A DNA stretch of 64,000 nucleotides. It comes from Rummeliibacillus pycnus. GTDB lineage: Bacteria > Bacillota > Bacilli > Bacillales_A > Planococcaceae. The stretch spans positions 3,734,423 to 3,798,422 of the forward strand of contig NZ_KZ614145.1 of assembly GCF_002884495.1 (NCBI RefSeq), read 5' to 3'. Position 1 is the stretch's first letter, and every line of letters begins with the position of its first letter. Below are positions 54,778 through 64,000 of this stretch, in pieces. Both the position numbers and the translations under genes were made by a program. Below the pieces are notes generated by a model, which ran no database searches, was not told where the DNA came from, and was given only the letters and a program-made list of their open reading frames with translations.

Positions 54778-56256
54778 ATGATTCAATTGGATGGCAAACA
54801 ATTAACGATTGCAGATATGAAAGCTATATTATATGAAGATGAAAAAGTTGAGATTGCTGAATCAGCTCGTGCTGCCGTTGAGCAAAGCAGACTTGCAGTA
54901 GAACAGATTGTTAAACATAAAAAGACGGTTTATGGAATTAATACAGGTTTTGGCAAATTTAGCGATGTCAAAATTGCTGGTGAAGATACAAGATTATTAC
55001 AACTACATTTAATTCGATCACATGCATGCGGAGTGGGTGAACCTTTTAGTGAAATCATCTCAAGAGCAATGGTTGTGTTACGTTTAAATGCATTATTGAA
55101 AGGGTTTTCAGGTATTCGATTAGAGGTACTTGAGCGTTTGGCTTATATGGTGAATCATCGAATTCATCCTGTTATTCCACAGCAAGGATCCCTGGGGGCA
55201 TCAGGGGATCTTGCACCCCTTTCACATTTGGCATTAGTACTTGTTGGAGAAGGTTTTGTATGGCAGGACGGGAAATCAGCCGCATCAACAGAAGTTTGGC
55301 GAGAACATCAATTACAGCCGATTGAATTAGAGGCCAAAGAAGGTTTGGCACTTATAAATGGAACGCAAGCTATGACAGCACAAGGAGTAGTTGCTTATAG
55401 CGAAGCAGAAAAACTTGCATGTGATAGTGAATGGATTGCTGCCATGACAATTGAAGCATTACGTGGTATAACAGATGCATTCCATCCTGCGGTTCATGAA
55501 GCAAGAGGTTACAAAGAACAGATTGACGTAGCAACTCGAATGCGTGAATGGTTAAAAGATAGTGAGTTAACAACGGAACAAGGAGAACTTCGGGTACAAG
55601 ATGCGTATTCTCTTCGATGTATTCCGCAAATTCATGGTGCTAGCTGGCAAGTATTAAATTATGTGAAAGAAAAACTAGAGATTGAAATGAATGCGGCAAC
55701 AGATAATCCATTAATTTTTGACGATGGAAAGACCGTTATTTCAGGCGGTAATTTTCATGGTCAGCCGATTGCATTTGCGATGGATTTCTTGAAAATTGGT
55801 ATGGCAGAATTAGCAAATGTTTCAGAAAGAAGAATTGAAAGGTTGGTAAATCCACATTTAAATGATGGACTTCCTCCATTTTTGAGTTCAGAGCCCGGCT
55901 TGCAATCAGGTGCAATGATTTTGCAATATGCAGCAGCAAGCCTTGTATCTGAAAATAAGACATTGGCACACCCAGCTTCAGTAGATTCCATTCCATCTTC
56001 AGCAAATCAAGAAGACCATGTAAGTATGGGAACAATCGGTGCTAGACATGCCTATCAAATTATTAAGAATTGCCGAAAGGTATTAGCGATAGAAGCGATA
56101 TGTGCTGCACAGGCAATTGAATATAGAGGTGTTGATTATATGGCACCAAAGCTAGGTGGCAAATGGCAGGATGTTCGAAATGTTGTGCCAAGTATAAAAA
56201 AAGATCGAATGTTTAGCCAAGATATTGAACGCTTAGCAGATTATTTATGTCCATAA
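54778..56256 (+). CDS. hutH: Histidine ammonia-lyase
   Basis: First enzyme of histidine catabolism: histidine to urocanate plus ammonia. The 492-aa product contains the MIO-forming Ala-Ser-Gly in [14 protein letters not shown], plus GTQAM and the QEDHVSMG region. AGGGAGAT precedes the ATG. Placed last, whereas in Bacillus subtilis hutH comes first of the catabolic genes. A short hairpin (56264-56288) follows. Confidence 0.97.
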   Translation: MIQLDGKQLTIADMKAILYEDEKVEIAESARAAVEQSRLAVEQIVKHKKTVYGINTGFGKFSDVKIAGEDTRLLQLHLIRSHACGVGEPFSEIISRAMVVLRLNALLKGFSGIRLEVLERLAYMVNHRIHPVIPQQGSLGASGDLAPLSHLALVLVGEGFVWQDGKSAASTEVWREHQLQPIELEAKEGLALINGTQAMTAQGVVAYSEAEKLACDSEWIAAMTIEALRGITDAFHPAVHEARGYKEQIDVATRMREWLKDSELTTEQGELRVQDAYSLRCIPQIHGASWQVLNYVKEKLEIEMNAATDNPLIFDDGKTVISGGNFHGQPIAFAMDFLKIGMAELANVSERRIERLVNPHLNDGLPPFLSSEPGLQSGAMILQYAAASLVSENKTLAHPASVDSIPSSANQEDHVSMGTIGARHAYQIIKNCRKVLAIEAICAAQAIEYRGVDYMAPKLGGKWQDVRNVVPSIKKDRMFSQDIERLADYLCP

Positions 56257-56263
56257 TAGATAT

Positions 56264-56288
56264 TTAGTCCTTCTTCGTAAGGACTAAT
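56264..56288 (+). terminator. Hairpin after the hut operon
   Basis: TTAGTCCTT / AAGGACTAA with a 7-base loop; the T tract is poor (TGATTATG), so terminator function is moderate. Confidence 0.5.
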
Positions 56289-56515
56289 GATTATGAAACT
56301 CTAGCAATCTTAAATAGATGTTACCGAGAAAGTAAAATTAGCTTAATTTTTATGATAAAAATCTTGTGTAACTATCTAGTTGAAGTGAAATTAGCGGAGA
56401 GTCCTCGAAAATGCATTCGCATTTTCTTCGTGCGATGTTCATTCAGTGAAGGTCATTCAATGTCCTGTGGGAAAACGAGCTAGATGAGACCCCGGAGCGC
56501 AGCGAGGAGGCTCGT

Positions 56516-56546
56516 CAGTTCGCCCACGGAAAGCGGAGCTAATTCC
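56516..56546 (-). repeat. Dispersed intergenic repeat, inverted copy of 2143-2173
   Basis: Exact reverse complement of 2143-2173 within a longer GC-rich block (about 56385-56550) containing CCTGTGGGAAAACGAGC and GAGACCCCGGAGCGCAGCGA. It fills the spacer between hutH and the exonuclease gene; no gene is present. Confidence 0.85.
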
Positions 56547-56600
56547 ACTTCATCCATAAATAATAAGTAGAGTAGTAACCCTCTCCTAAACTATTTTTGG

Positions 56601-56606
56601 TATAAT
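56601..56606 (+). promoter_or_regulatory. -10 box of the exonuclease gene
   Basis: A consensus TATAAT at 56601-56606 directly precedes an ATG (56607). That ATG is thus at the transcription start and cannot be the translation start, which argues for the TTG at 56649. Confidence 0.5.
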
Positions 56607-56648
56607 ATGAACCTAACTAATAATAGTTTAGGATTGGAGCGTTTTATT

Positions 56649-57527
56649 TTGGAAAGTCAACCGCATATATTACTCGTTGATGGTATGGCACTTCTTTTTC
56701 GTTCGTTTTTTGCCACAGCGCCTATGCATCAATTTTTTAGAAAAGCAGATGGTACGCCTACAAATGGGGTACAAGGATTTGCTAGACATGTTTTAAGTGC
56801 ACAAGCTCTTATGCAACCAACACACTTAGCGGTTTGTTGGGATATGGGGGAGCATACATTCCGTAATGAGCTATTTGATGGTTATAAAGCTAATCGTCCA
56901 GCACCACCGGATGAGCTAAAACCACAATTTGATATGGCTAGAGAAGTTTCAGAAATGATTGGTTGGAGAAATTTTGGAACAGTTGGGATGGAAGCAGATG
57001 ATACCATCGGTTCTTTAATTCATAAATGGAAAGAGGATGCGAAGATTACTGTTGTCAGTGGGGATAAAGATTTACTACAGTTACTTAATCCGTCTACAAC
57101 GATTGCTCTAACGAAAAAAGGATATACCGAATATAATGTATACACAGATCAACGGTTCAAAGAAGAGTACGAAATTGAACCTCCGTTATTTGCAGATGTG
57201 AAAGCTTTCATGGGAGATACAAGTGATGGTTATCCAGGTGTCAAAGGGATTGGACCAAAAACTGCATTGAAGCTCATCCAAACATACGGCTCAGTAGATG
57301 GTGTGTTAGAAGCATTAGAAGAGTTAAAACCTGGTCAACGTACTAAAATTCAAGATAATGAAGAAATGTTAAAGCTTTCTTTACAATTAGCTAGAATCAA
57401 TACAGAAGTACCGATCGATGCAACAATAGACGATTGTGTGCTACCAATTTGGGATCAAGCTAAACTGGAAAAGCTTACAATGGAAGGATACTCACTTATT
57501 TCTCGTCATGCACGTTCATTGTTATAA
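56649..57527 (+). CDS. 5'-3' exonuclease (YpcP/ExoIX-type flap nuclease)
   Basis: A 292-aa relative of the polymerase I 5' nuclease domain, acting on RNA primers and flaps. Acidic metal sites are in LLVDGMALLFRSF, GMEADDTIG and VVSGDKDLLQL, and the helix-3-turn DNA-binding motif is GDTSDGYPGVKGIGPKTALK. The TTG start at 56649 has GGATTGGAGCG 8 bases upstream and is favoured over ATG 56607, which lies at the promoter. Ends one base before the convergent C39-like gene. Confidence 0.9.
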   Translation: MESQPHILLVDGMALLFRSFFATAPMHQFFRKADGTPTNGVQGFARHVLSAQALMQPTHLAVCWDMGEHTFRNELFDGYKANRPAPPDELKPQFDMAREVSEMIGWRNFGTVGMEADDTIGSLIHKWKEDAKITVVSGDKDLLQLLNPSTTIALTKKGYTEYNVYTDQRFKEEYEIEPPLFADVKAFMGDTSDGYPGVKGIGPKTALKLIQTYGSVDGVLEALEELKPGQRTKIQDNEEMLKLSLQLARINTEVPIDATIDDCVLPIWDQAKLEKLTMEGYSLISRHARSLL

Positions 57528-58037
57528 TCATTTCGGTGCAATTCTGATAAAGCTTACTATTTTACAATTTTTTTGATAGGAAATTTCTCGAATTTGGCTA
57601 TCGCGATTGCGACCACCATTGTCATGAATAATTAAGAGGATATCATCATCCGTTTTTTCAAAACCAATTAGTGGAACCCAGTGATAGTTAAAATCCCCTT
57701 TAAAGAAAAAATGAAGAGAAAAGTATCGATCAAATTTCATAATAGCAGGGCGACCAGCCTCAATTTCTTTGAGAGCATCATTTAGACTACAATTGCGAAC
57801 TTCAAAAGAGGGTCCAAGAATCTTTTTCATATTGCGCACCATTCGATATGAAAACAGTCCGATTCTTGTGCAACCAAGCAATTGATAGAGCTGATTGATG
57901 CTCTTTTGTCGTTTTTCAGGTTGTAAGTATTGGAGCAAAACATATGCAGTTGTGGGACCACAGGCGGAGTTTTGGTATTTTCTATTAACGGATGTTGCGT
58001 ACTGTGATTGACCTTCTACGGGCAGTTGGATTCGCAT
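57528..58037 (-). CDS. C39-like (papain-fold) peptidase domain protein
   Basis: A 169-aa single-domain protein with the C39-like triad: Cys26 (NSACGPTT), His119 (NYHWVPLIGF) and an acidic/Asn pair in IIHDNGG (about 139-140). No signal peptide, transporter domain or bacteriocin gene is adjacent, so it is a stand-alone cytoplasmic peptidase-like protein of unknown substrate. GGAGGAAAATA precedes the ATG. Confidence 0.8.
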   Translation of the reverse strand: MRIQLPVEGQSQYATSVNRKYQNSACGPTTAYVLLQYLQPEKRQKSINQLYQLLGCTRIGLFSYRMVRNMKKILGPSFEVRNCSLNDALKEIEAGRPAIMKFDRYFSLHFFFKGDFNYHWVPLIGFEKTDDDILLIIHDNGGRNRDSQIREISYQKNCKIVSFIRIAPK

Positions 58038-58244
58038 TATTTTCCTCCGATTTTTTGATATGGAATAACTTTTAACTGTTTAGAGAATAAAATACTCACC
58101 AAAATGCAATCATTGCCAATGAATACAATACATATCTAAACTAATTCATTTTGTGGCACAAATCATACGGTCACTATTACTAAATCTACATGAAATTAAC
58201 TTGAAGAGGAACTAAGTTGTATCAGATGTGGATACAATTTGTTT

Positions 58245-58421
58245 TTTCGCGGAAAACAGAGCCAATTTCGCGGAAGGCAGAATCGATTTCGTGGAAGGCA
58301 GAATCGATTTCGTGGAAGGCAGAATCAATTTCGCGGAAAACAGAGCCAATTTCGCGGAAGGCAGAACCGATTTCGCGGAAGGCAGAACCGATTTCGTGGA
58401 AAACAGAGCCAATTTCGCGGA
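58245..58421. repeat. 21-bp tandem repeat array, eight and a half copies
   Basis: Units of 21 bp beginning TTTCGCGGAAGGCAGAACCG start every 21 bases from 58245 to 58413, with two main variants (AAACAGAGCCAA and GGCAGAATCGA ends). Because 21 is a multiple of three and the unit lacks stops in several frames, open frames of 60-100 codons run through it on both strands. These are not called as genes, since none has a ribosome site. Confidence 0.92.
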
Positions 58422-58475
58422 TAGCATTCATTATTCCAAGAATAGAAAGCACTAATCCATGAATAGCTGAATAAA

Positions 58476-58502
58476 ATAAAAGACCTACCGAAAAGGTAGG
58501 CC
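58476..58502 (-). terminator. Terminator of the thioredoxin-like gene
   Basis: On the minus strand CCTACC-TTTTC-GGTAGG followed by TCTTTTATTTTA, 12 bases after the stop codon. Confidence 0.85.
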
Positions 58503-58513
58503 ACAAGAAAAAA

Positions 58514-58831
58514 TTATTTTTGTGCATCCAAGAAAGTTGTTACATCTTGAGGAGATTTTGCATTTGCACTGTGTAGGTGAGCAAGTTTTTCTCCGCCTTT
58601 GAAGATTAAAAGGCTTGGAATACCCATTACTTGATATTTGTCAGATAGCTCTGGGAAATCATCACGATTGATTTCGTACCAAGTATATTGGTTATATTCT
58701 TCGATAATAGGATCGATGAACATATTCATACGTGAACAGTCAGGGCACCATCCAGCAAAGAATTTAACGATTACAGGTTGTGAAGATGAAATTACTTCGT
58801 TGAATTGTTCTTCAGATAATATTGGTTTCAT
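58514..58831 (-). CDS. Thioredoxin-like protein
   Basis: A 105-aa thioredoxin fold with the active site Cys29-Pro-Asp-Cys32 (AGWCPDCSRM) and the cis-proline loop GIPSLLIF. The WCPDC variant is that of YtpP/TlpA-like small thioredoxins. Cytoplasmic thiol-disulfide reductase by inference. GGAGGGATTTACA precedes the ATG. Confidence 0.9.
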   Translation of the reverse strand: MKPILSEEQFNEVISSSQPVIVKFFAGWCPDCSRMNMFIDPIIEEYNQYTWYEINRDDFPELSDKYQVMGIPSLLIFKGGEKLAHLHSANAKSPQDVTTFLDAQK

Positions 58832-59054
58832 TGTAAATCCCTCCTATCCACTTAGTCTACACGTTCTATAGGTTTGGGCGCTAGTAAATTGTTTGCAAAG
58901 AAATGATGATATGTGGTGTTCCAGCATTTTCATCTATTAATATAGTTATTTTGTACATTTTCTTATAAAATTTAGAGTTTTTCATTGCAGAATTTTGGCA
59001 AATAGTCTAAAATAAATTCCAGATAAGGAAGTTTTATTTTTTTTAACTTTAAAA

Positions 59055-59072
59055 TGAATGAGCATTCATTCA
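59055..59072. promoter_or_regulatory. FadR-type operator of the fad operon
   Basis: TGAATGAGCATTCATTCA matches the Bacillus FadR box (TGAATGA-N4-TCATTCA). It lies 24 bases before fadN, so a TetR-family FadR probably represses the operon and is released by long-chain acyl-CoA. Confidence 0.85.
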
Positions 59073-59096
59073 AAAGGGGAAAGGGAGGATTTGCTC

Positions 59097-61484
59097 ATGG
59101 CTTATCATATTAGAAAAGCAGCTGTACTTGGCTCAGGGGTGATGGGATCTGGCATTGCGGCGCATTTAGCGAACATCGGAATTCCAACATTACTGTTAGA
59201 TATCGTTCCAAAAGAGCTTTTAAAAGAAGAGGAAGCAAAGGGATTAACGCTCGAAGATTCAAGTGTACGAAATCGCTTTGCTGCCGGAGCAGTGCAAAAA
59301 CTATTGAAACAAAAACCTGCTCCATTAACAACGAAAAAAAGCCTAAATTTAATAACTGTTGGTAATTTAGATGATGATCTAGACAAATTAAAAGATGTTG
59401 ATTGGATTATTGAAGTGGTTGTTGAAAACTTAGCCATTAAGAAAAGTTTATACGAAAAAATTGATGCCGTGCGCACACCTGGAACAATTATAAGTTCAAA
59501 TACTTCAGGTATCAGTATTAACGCGATGGCTGATGGACGTTCAGAGGATTTCAGAAAGCATTTCTTAGGAACGCACTTCTTTAACCCGCCACGTTATTTA
59601 AAATTATTAGAAGTAATTCCTGCGCAAGATACACTGCCTGAAGTGGTCGAATTCATGCAACAATTCGGAGAAAACCGCTTAGGTAAAGGGGTAGTACTTG
59701 CAAAGGATACACCGAATTTTGTAGGTAATCGTATCGGGACATACGGTTTGCTCATCACATTACAAGTGATGAAAGAGAAAGGTTATTCAGTTGGAGAAGT
59801 AGACTCTGTAACAGGCCCACTAATCGGTAGACCGAAATCTGCAACACTTCGCACACTTGATGTAGTTGGATTAGATACTTTTGTACACGTAGCTAAAAAC
59901 GTGTATGACAATACAACTGGTGAGGAACAAAAAGTATTTGAAGTTCCTGAATATCTCCAAAAAATGGTCGATAATGGATGGTTAGGTGCAAAGTCTGGTC
60001 AAGGATTCTTTGTGAAAAAGGGAAAAGAAATATTCGAATTGAATGTAGATACATTCGAATATGAACCAGTGAAAAAGCTGAAAACGCCGTCTATTGAAAT
60101 GGCCAAACAACAAAAAGGTCTTGCTGCTAAAGTAAAAACACTAACTTATGCAAAAGACCGCACTGGCGAACTACTATGGAGTATATTCGCACCTACCCTT
60201 TTGTATTCTGCACAATTACTTGGTGAAATTGCAGATGATATTGTCGCAATTGACAATGCGATGAAATGGGGCTTTGGCTGGGCACAAGGACCATTTGAAA
60301 TCTGGGATGCTATCGGTGTAAAAGAATCTATCGAAAAAATGCAAGTAGAAGGATATGAAATCCCAGCATTTACAAAGGCATTACTGGATAAAGGATATTC
60401 AAGTTTCTATTCTGAAGTCGATGGCGAATTGGCTTATTTTGATGGTAACGATTACAAACAAGTACCATTCAACGAAAAAGCAATTGACTTAAAACGATAT
60501 AAGAAAAAACAGGGCGTACTAAAAAGTAATGCTAGTGCTAGTTTAATAGATTTTGGTGATCAAGTACTGTTATTAGAATTCCATTCAAAATCAAATGCAC
60601 TTGGTTTAGATATCATGCAAATTTTAAACTATGCTTTAGATTTGTTGAGTAATTCGGATTATAAAGGAATGGTTATTGGTAACCAAGGCAAGAACTTCTC
60701 AGTTGGTGCGAATCTAGCCATGATTTTAATGGAAGCACAGGATGATAATTTAGCTGAATTAGATTATATTGTAAAAACATTCCAACAAGGTACTTTACGG
60801 ATTAAGTATGCAGATAAACCTATTGTAACGGCACCATTTGCGATGACTCTTGGAGGTGGAGCTGAGGTTTGTTTACCATCTGCACATATTCAAGCAACAA
60901 TGGAAACTTATATGGGATTAGTAGAAGTTGGTGTTGGCTTAATACCTGGTGGTGGCGGTAACAAGGAACTTTATATGAAACATTTAAAAGGGCTACCAAA
61001 AGGTGTAGAAATTGATCTTCAAGCTGTTGCAAACAAAGTTTTTGAATCCATTGCGATGGCAAAAGTTTCAGCATCTGGAGAAGAAGCAAGAGAAAATAAT
61101 TTCTTAGACTTCGCAGATGGTGTAAGTGTCAACTCGGATCATCAACTATATGATGCAAAACAAGCAGTGTTGGCATTAGCTGCGGCAGGATATAAACCAC
61201 CTTTACGAGAAAAAGTACCGGTTGTAGGCGAAACGGGTTATGCAACGTTATTGTTAGCGGCGCAAAACTTATTGCAATCAGGCTTTATAAGCGAACATGA
61301 TCTATTTATTGCGAAGAAGTTGGCTTATGTTATCGCAGGAGGGAATGTCCCATACGGCACATTAGTGGATGAACAATACCTACTAAATCTTGAAAGAGAA
61401 GCATTCATTAGCCTTGTTGGGCATCCGAAATCGCAAGAGAGAATGCAACATATGCTCATGAAAGGAAAACCGCTACGTAACTAA
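59097..61484 (+). CDS. fadN: 3-hydroxyacyl-CoA dehydrogenase/enoyl-CoA hydratase
   Basis: Bifunctional beta-oxidation enzyme, 795 aa. The N-terminal Rossmann domain (LGSGVMGSGIAAHLANIG) and dehydrogenase signature (GTHFFNPPRYLKLLEVIP) are followed by a C-terminal crotonase domain (FSVGANLAMI, APFAMTLGGGAEVCLP, EVGVGLIPGGGG). This domain order is the FadN type, opposite to E. coli FadB. The ATG at 59097 has GGGAGGATTTGCTC upstream; an extension to 59058 would run through the operator. Co-transcribed with fadA and fadE. Confidence 0.97.
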   Translation: MAYHIRKAAVLGSGVMGSGIAAHLANIGIPTLLLDIVPKELLKEEEAKGLTLEDSSVRNRFAAGAVQKLLKQKPAPLTTKKSLNLITVGNLDDDLDKLKDVDWIIEVVVENLAIKKSLYEKIDAVRTPGTIISSNTSGISINAMADGRSEDFRKHFLGTHFFNPPRYLKLLEVIPAQDTLPEVVEFMQQFGENRLGKGVVLAKDTPNFVGNRIGTYGLLITLQVMKEKGYSVGEVDSVTGPLIGRPKSATLRTLDVVGLDTFVHVAKNVYDNTTGEEQKVFEVPEYLQKMVDNGWLGAKSGQGFFVKKGKEIFELNVDTFEYEPVKKLKTPSIEMAKQQKGLAAKVKTLTYAKDRTGELLWSIFAPTLLYSAQLLGEIADDIVAIDNAMKWGFGWAQGPFEIWDAIGVKESIEKMQVEGYEIPAFTKALLDKGYSSFYSEVDGELAYFDGNDYKQVPFNEKAIDLKRYKKKQGVLKSNASASLIDFGDQVLLLEFHSKSNALGLDIMQILNYALDLLSNSDYKGMVIGNQGKNFSVGANLAMILMEAQDDNLAELDYIVKTFQQGTLRIKYADKPIVTAPFAMTLGGGAEVCLPSAHIQATMETYMGLVEVGVGLIPGGGGNKELYMKHLKGLPKGVEIDLQAVANKVFESIAMAKVSASGEEARENNFLDFADGVSVNSDHQLYDAKQAVLALAAAGYKPPLREKVPVVGETGYATLLLAAQNLLQSGFISEHDLFIAKKLAYVIAGGNVPYGTLVDEQYLLNLEREAFISLVGHPKSQERMQHMLMKGKPLRN

Positions 61485-61513
61485 CAGTATGTAGCGACAA
61501 AGGGGGAAATCAT

Positions 61514-62686
61514 ATGCGTGAAGCCGTTATCGTAGCTGGTGCAAGAACACCGATTGGAAAAGCGAAGAAAGGATCATTAGCGACGGTTAGACCTGATGAT
61601 TTGGGTGCTTTAGTCGTTAAAGAAACATTAAAAAGATCAGGATATGAAGGTCCAATAGATGATTTAATCTTAGGTTGTGCTATGCCTGAAGCAGAACAAG
61701 GCATGAACGTTGCACGTAATATTGGTGCACTGGCTGGTCTACCAGACACTACGCCTGCTATTACAGTGAATCGTTTCTGCTCATCTGGTTTACAAGCAAT
61801 AGCTTACGCTGCAGAACGAGTGATGCTTGGTCATTCAACAGCCATTCTTGCAGGCGGTATCGAATCTATGAGTATGGTACCTATGATGGGAAATGTCATT
61901 CGTCCAAACGTGAAGCTGGCTGAAGAAGCACCACAATATTATATGAGTATGGGGCATACAGCTGAAGAGGTTGCTAAGAAATATGAAGTAAGTCGAGAGG
62001 ATCAAGATGCATTTGCCGTTCGCTCACATGAACGTGCAGCAAAAGCAATTGCAGAAGGAAAGTTTGTTGATGAAATTGTTCCTGTAGAAGTAGAAAGACA
62101 TTATGTGGATGAAAATAATAAACCACAGGTGAAAAAATTTACCTTCGCAATGGATGAAGGGGTTCGTGTAGGTACTTCAACAGAAACACTTGGGAAATTG
62201 CGTCCTGCATTCTCCGTAACAGGCAGCGTAACAGCAGGGAACGCGTCACAAACTTCAGACGGTGCTGGTGCTGTGCTAGTTATGGACCGTGAAGAAGCAG
62301 AAAAACAAGGCCTTAAACCAATGGCAAAATTCCTAGGCTTTACAGTAGGGGGCGTACCACCTGAAGTAATGGGGATTGGTCCAATAGTAGCCGTACCGAA
62401 AGCACTTAAAATCGCGGGTTTATCGATTGATGATATTGATTTATGGGAAATTAACGAAGCGTTTGCTTCTCAATCTATCCAAGTCGTACGTGAATTAGGG
62501 ATTGATCTAGAAAAAGTAAATGTCAATGGTGGTGCAATTGCATTAGGACATCCGCTAGGTGCAACTGGTACAATCTTAACATTAAAGCTAATCCATGAGT
62601 TAAAACGTCAAGGTAAAAAATATGGCGTAGTCACAATGTGTATCGGTGGCGGTATGGGTGCAGCTGGCGTATTTGAAATTCTATAA
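61514..62686 (+). CDS. fadA: 3-ketoacyl-CoA thiolase
   Basis: Thiolytic last step of beta-oxidation, 390 aa. Nucleophile Cys89 (NRFCSSGLQAIAYA), NEAFASQ, His in GGAIALGHPLGATG and the acid/base Cys in CIGGGMGAAGVFE are all present. AAAGGGGGAAATCAT precedes the ATG; 29 bases after fadN. Confidence 0.97.
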   Translation: MREAVIVAGARTPIGKAKKGSLATVRPDDLGALVVKETLKRSGYEGPIDDLILGCAMPEAEQGMNVARNIGALAGLPDTTPAITVNRFCSSGLQAIAYAAERVMLGHSTAILAGGIESMSMVPMMGNVIRPNVKLAEEAPQYYMSMGHTAEEVAKKYEVSREDQDAFAVRSHERAAKAIAEGKFVDEIVPVEVERHYVDENNKPQVKKFTFAMDEGVRVGTSTETLGKLRPAFSVTGSVTAGNASQTSDGAGAVLVMDREEAEKQGLKPMAKFLGFTVGGVPPEVMGIGPIVAVPKALKIAGLSIDDIDLWEINEAFASQSIQVVRELGIDLEKVNVNGGAIALGHPLGATGTILTLKLIHELKRQGKKYGVVTMCIGGGMGAAGVFEIL

Positions 62687-62800
62687 AGTCATCCTTCAAT
62701 TATAGTATTTTCTACTGATGTTTCCTCATTTTACGAGGTGGGAATCTTAGGGCACGATGTGGAATAAAATTCATCATTCAAACAAAGGGGAGAATTTAAT

Positions 62801-64000
62801 ATGACAAAAAATACACTAAACCTTATTAAAGGCGGTAGTTTTTTAACAGAAGATATTGATGCTGGACGGGTATTTACACCAGAAGATTTTACGGATGAAC
62901 AAAAAATGATTGCTAAAACAACTGAAGATTATGTTCAAAATGAAGTGCTACCAGTTGTAGATAAATTAGAAAACCATGAATTTGAAAACTCTGTTCGTTT
63001 ATTAAAAAAAGCTGGTGAACTTGGATTATTAGCAGCTGATGTACCGGAAGAATATGAAGGTCTTGGTTTAGATAAAATTTCTTCTGCTTTAATTGCTGAA
63101 AGAATGGCTGTTGCTGGCGGCTTCTCAATTACTCATGGAGCACATGTGGGAATTGGTTCACTTCCAATCGTATTATTTGGTAACGAAGATCAAAAACAAA
63201 AATACCTTCCTAAATTAGCTTCTGGTGAGTTAATTGCAGCATATGCATTAACAGAACCAGGATCAGGATCTGACGCTTTAGGTGCCAAAACAACTGCAAA
63301 ACTTAATGCAGAAGGTACGCATTATATTCTAAATGGTGAAAAGCAATGGATTACGAACTCAGGATTCGCTGATGTCTTTGTAGTGTATGCAAAAATTGAT
63401 GGTGATAAATTTTCAGCGTTTATCGTAGAACGTGCATTCCAAGGTGTATCTACTGGTGCGGAAGAAAAGAAAATGGGAATAAAATCATCTTCTACTCGTA
63501 CACTGATTTTAGAAGATGTTCCTGTACCTGTTGAAAACTTATTAGGTGAAGTAGGTCGTGGACATGTGATTGCCTTTAATATTCTTAATATTGGTCGTTA
63601 CAAATTAGGAGTAGGTTCAATTGGTGCTTCAAAACGTGCACTTGAATTAGCAATTACCTATACAAACGGGCGTCAACAATTTAATACACCTATTTCATCA
63701 TTCAATCTAACAAAAGAAAAGCTAGCTACAATGGCTTCTAAATTATATGCTTCAGAATCTTTAATTTATCGTACAGTTGGATATTTCGAAGATCGCATGA
63801 GCCAATTATCTGAAGAAGAAAAGAAAGATGGTAAAGCAATTGCTGCGTCTATCGCAGAATATGCAATTGAATGCTCTATTAACAAAGTATTCGGTTCTGA
63901 AACGTTAGATTATATCGCAGATGAAGCGGTACAATTACATGGTGGTTATGGCTATATGCAAGAATACGAAGTTGAACGTATTTATCGTGATTCTCGTATT
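62801..64000 (+). CDS. fadE: Acyl-CoA dehydrogenase (3' end outside window)
   Basis: FAD-dependent first step of beta-oxidation. The frame is open for 400 codons from the ATG (AAAGGGGAGAATTTAAT upstream) to the window end, out of an expected length near 590. Signature segments are [33 protein letters not shown] and [20 protein letters not shown]. Third gene of the fadNAE operon. Confidence 0.95.
   Translation, partial: MTKNTLNLIKGGSFLTEDIDAGRVFTPEDFTDEQKMIAKTTEDYVQNEVLPVVDKLENHEFENSVRLLKKAGELGLLAADVPEEYEGLGLDKISSALIAERMAVAGGFSITHGAHVGIGSLPIVLFGNEDQKQKYLPKLASGELIAAYALTEPGSGSDALGAKTTAKLNAEGTHYILNGEKQWITNSGFADVFVVYAKIDGDKFSAFIVERAFQGVSTGAEEKKMGIKSSSTRTLILEDVPVPVENLLGEVGRGHVIAFNILNIGRYKLGVGSIGASKRALELAITYTNGRQQFNTPISSFNLTKEKLATMASKLYASESLIYRTVGYFEDRMSQLSEEEKKDGKAIAASIAEYAIECSINKVFGSETLDYIADEAVQLHGGYGYMQEYEVERIYRDSRI

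Noticed and set aside
58245-58421. CRISPR array
   Set aside because: Units are directly contiguous 21-mers without unique spacers, and no cas genes are in the window.
58212-58527. Overlapping open frames of 60-101 codons on both strands
   Set aside because: They are produced by the 21-bp tandem repeat, lack ribosome sites and run in competing frames; called as a repeat.

Overview
The window is a low-GC Firmicutes chromosome segment. The conserved order eno-secG-carboxylesterase-rnr-smpB-ssrA, the hutUIGH operon and a fadNAE operon behind a FadR-type operator point to Bacillales, probably a Lysinibacillus/Solibacillus-like member of the Planococcaceae; the genus is inferred from gene order and intergenic repeat style only.

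Region 1 (1-6752) is core chromosome: the 3' part of enolase, SecG, an Est30-like carboxylesterase, RNase R, SmpB and the tmRNA gene. It also holds strongly folded intergenic repeats that recur near 47.6 kb and 56.5 kb.

Region 2 (about 6753-37231) is an AT-rich genomic island integrated in the 3' end of ssrA. A 35-bp identical direct repeat (6731-6765 and 37197-37231) marks both ends, and a tyrosine integrase lies just inside the left end. The island carries a second integrase with an excisionase-like protein, and a replication module (a replication-relaxation-like protein, a DnaC-type helicase loader, a DnaD-like primosome protein, and three iteron-like repeats). Its cargo is mostly defence-type: a HEPN protein, a two-gene CBASS (CD-NTase plus 4TM effector), a complete type I restriction-modification locus followed by a YgjP-like metallopeptidase, an 806-aa HD plus Hsp90-type ATPase protein, a nuclease with four repeated zinc-ribbon modules ahead of an HNH domain, and a Septu-like AAA ATPase/HNH pair. 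No capsid or conjugation genes are visible, so the element looks like an integrative, possibly mobilizable or satellite, element.

Region 3 (37232-about 43400) is a decayed second element stacked behind the first. It has frameshifted integrase remnants, an XRE-ImmA protease gene with a partner, a truncated STAND-type NTPase start, a multi-pass membrane protein and a tiny self-contained transcription unit.

Region 4 (43400-64000) is chromosomal. It opens with an Rgg-like regulator divergent from a 33-codon secreted-peptide-like gene (candidate cell-cell signalling pair), followed by an EAL-type c-di-GMP phosphodiesterase. Next come PhnA, a Fic protein with an overlapping VbhA-like antitoxin, a YjdF/DUF2238 membrane protein, an OsmC protein, hutUIGH (histidine to glutamate), a 5'-3' exonuclease, a C39-like protein, an array of 21-bp repeats, a thioredoxin-like protein and the fatty-acid beta-oxidation operon fadN-fadA-fadE, cut by the window end.

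The best candidates for undescribed biology are the Rgg/peptide pair, the HD-GHKL protein and the zinc-ribbon-repeat HNH nuclease. All functional claims rest on motifs read by eye; no database search was run.
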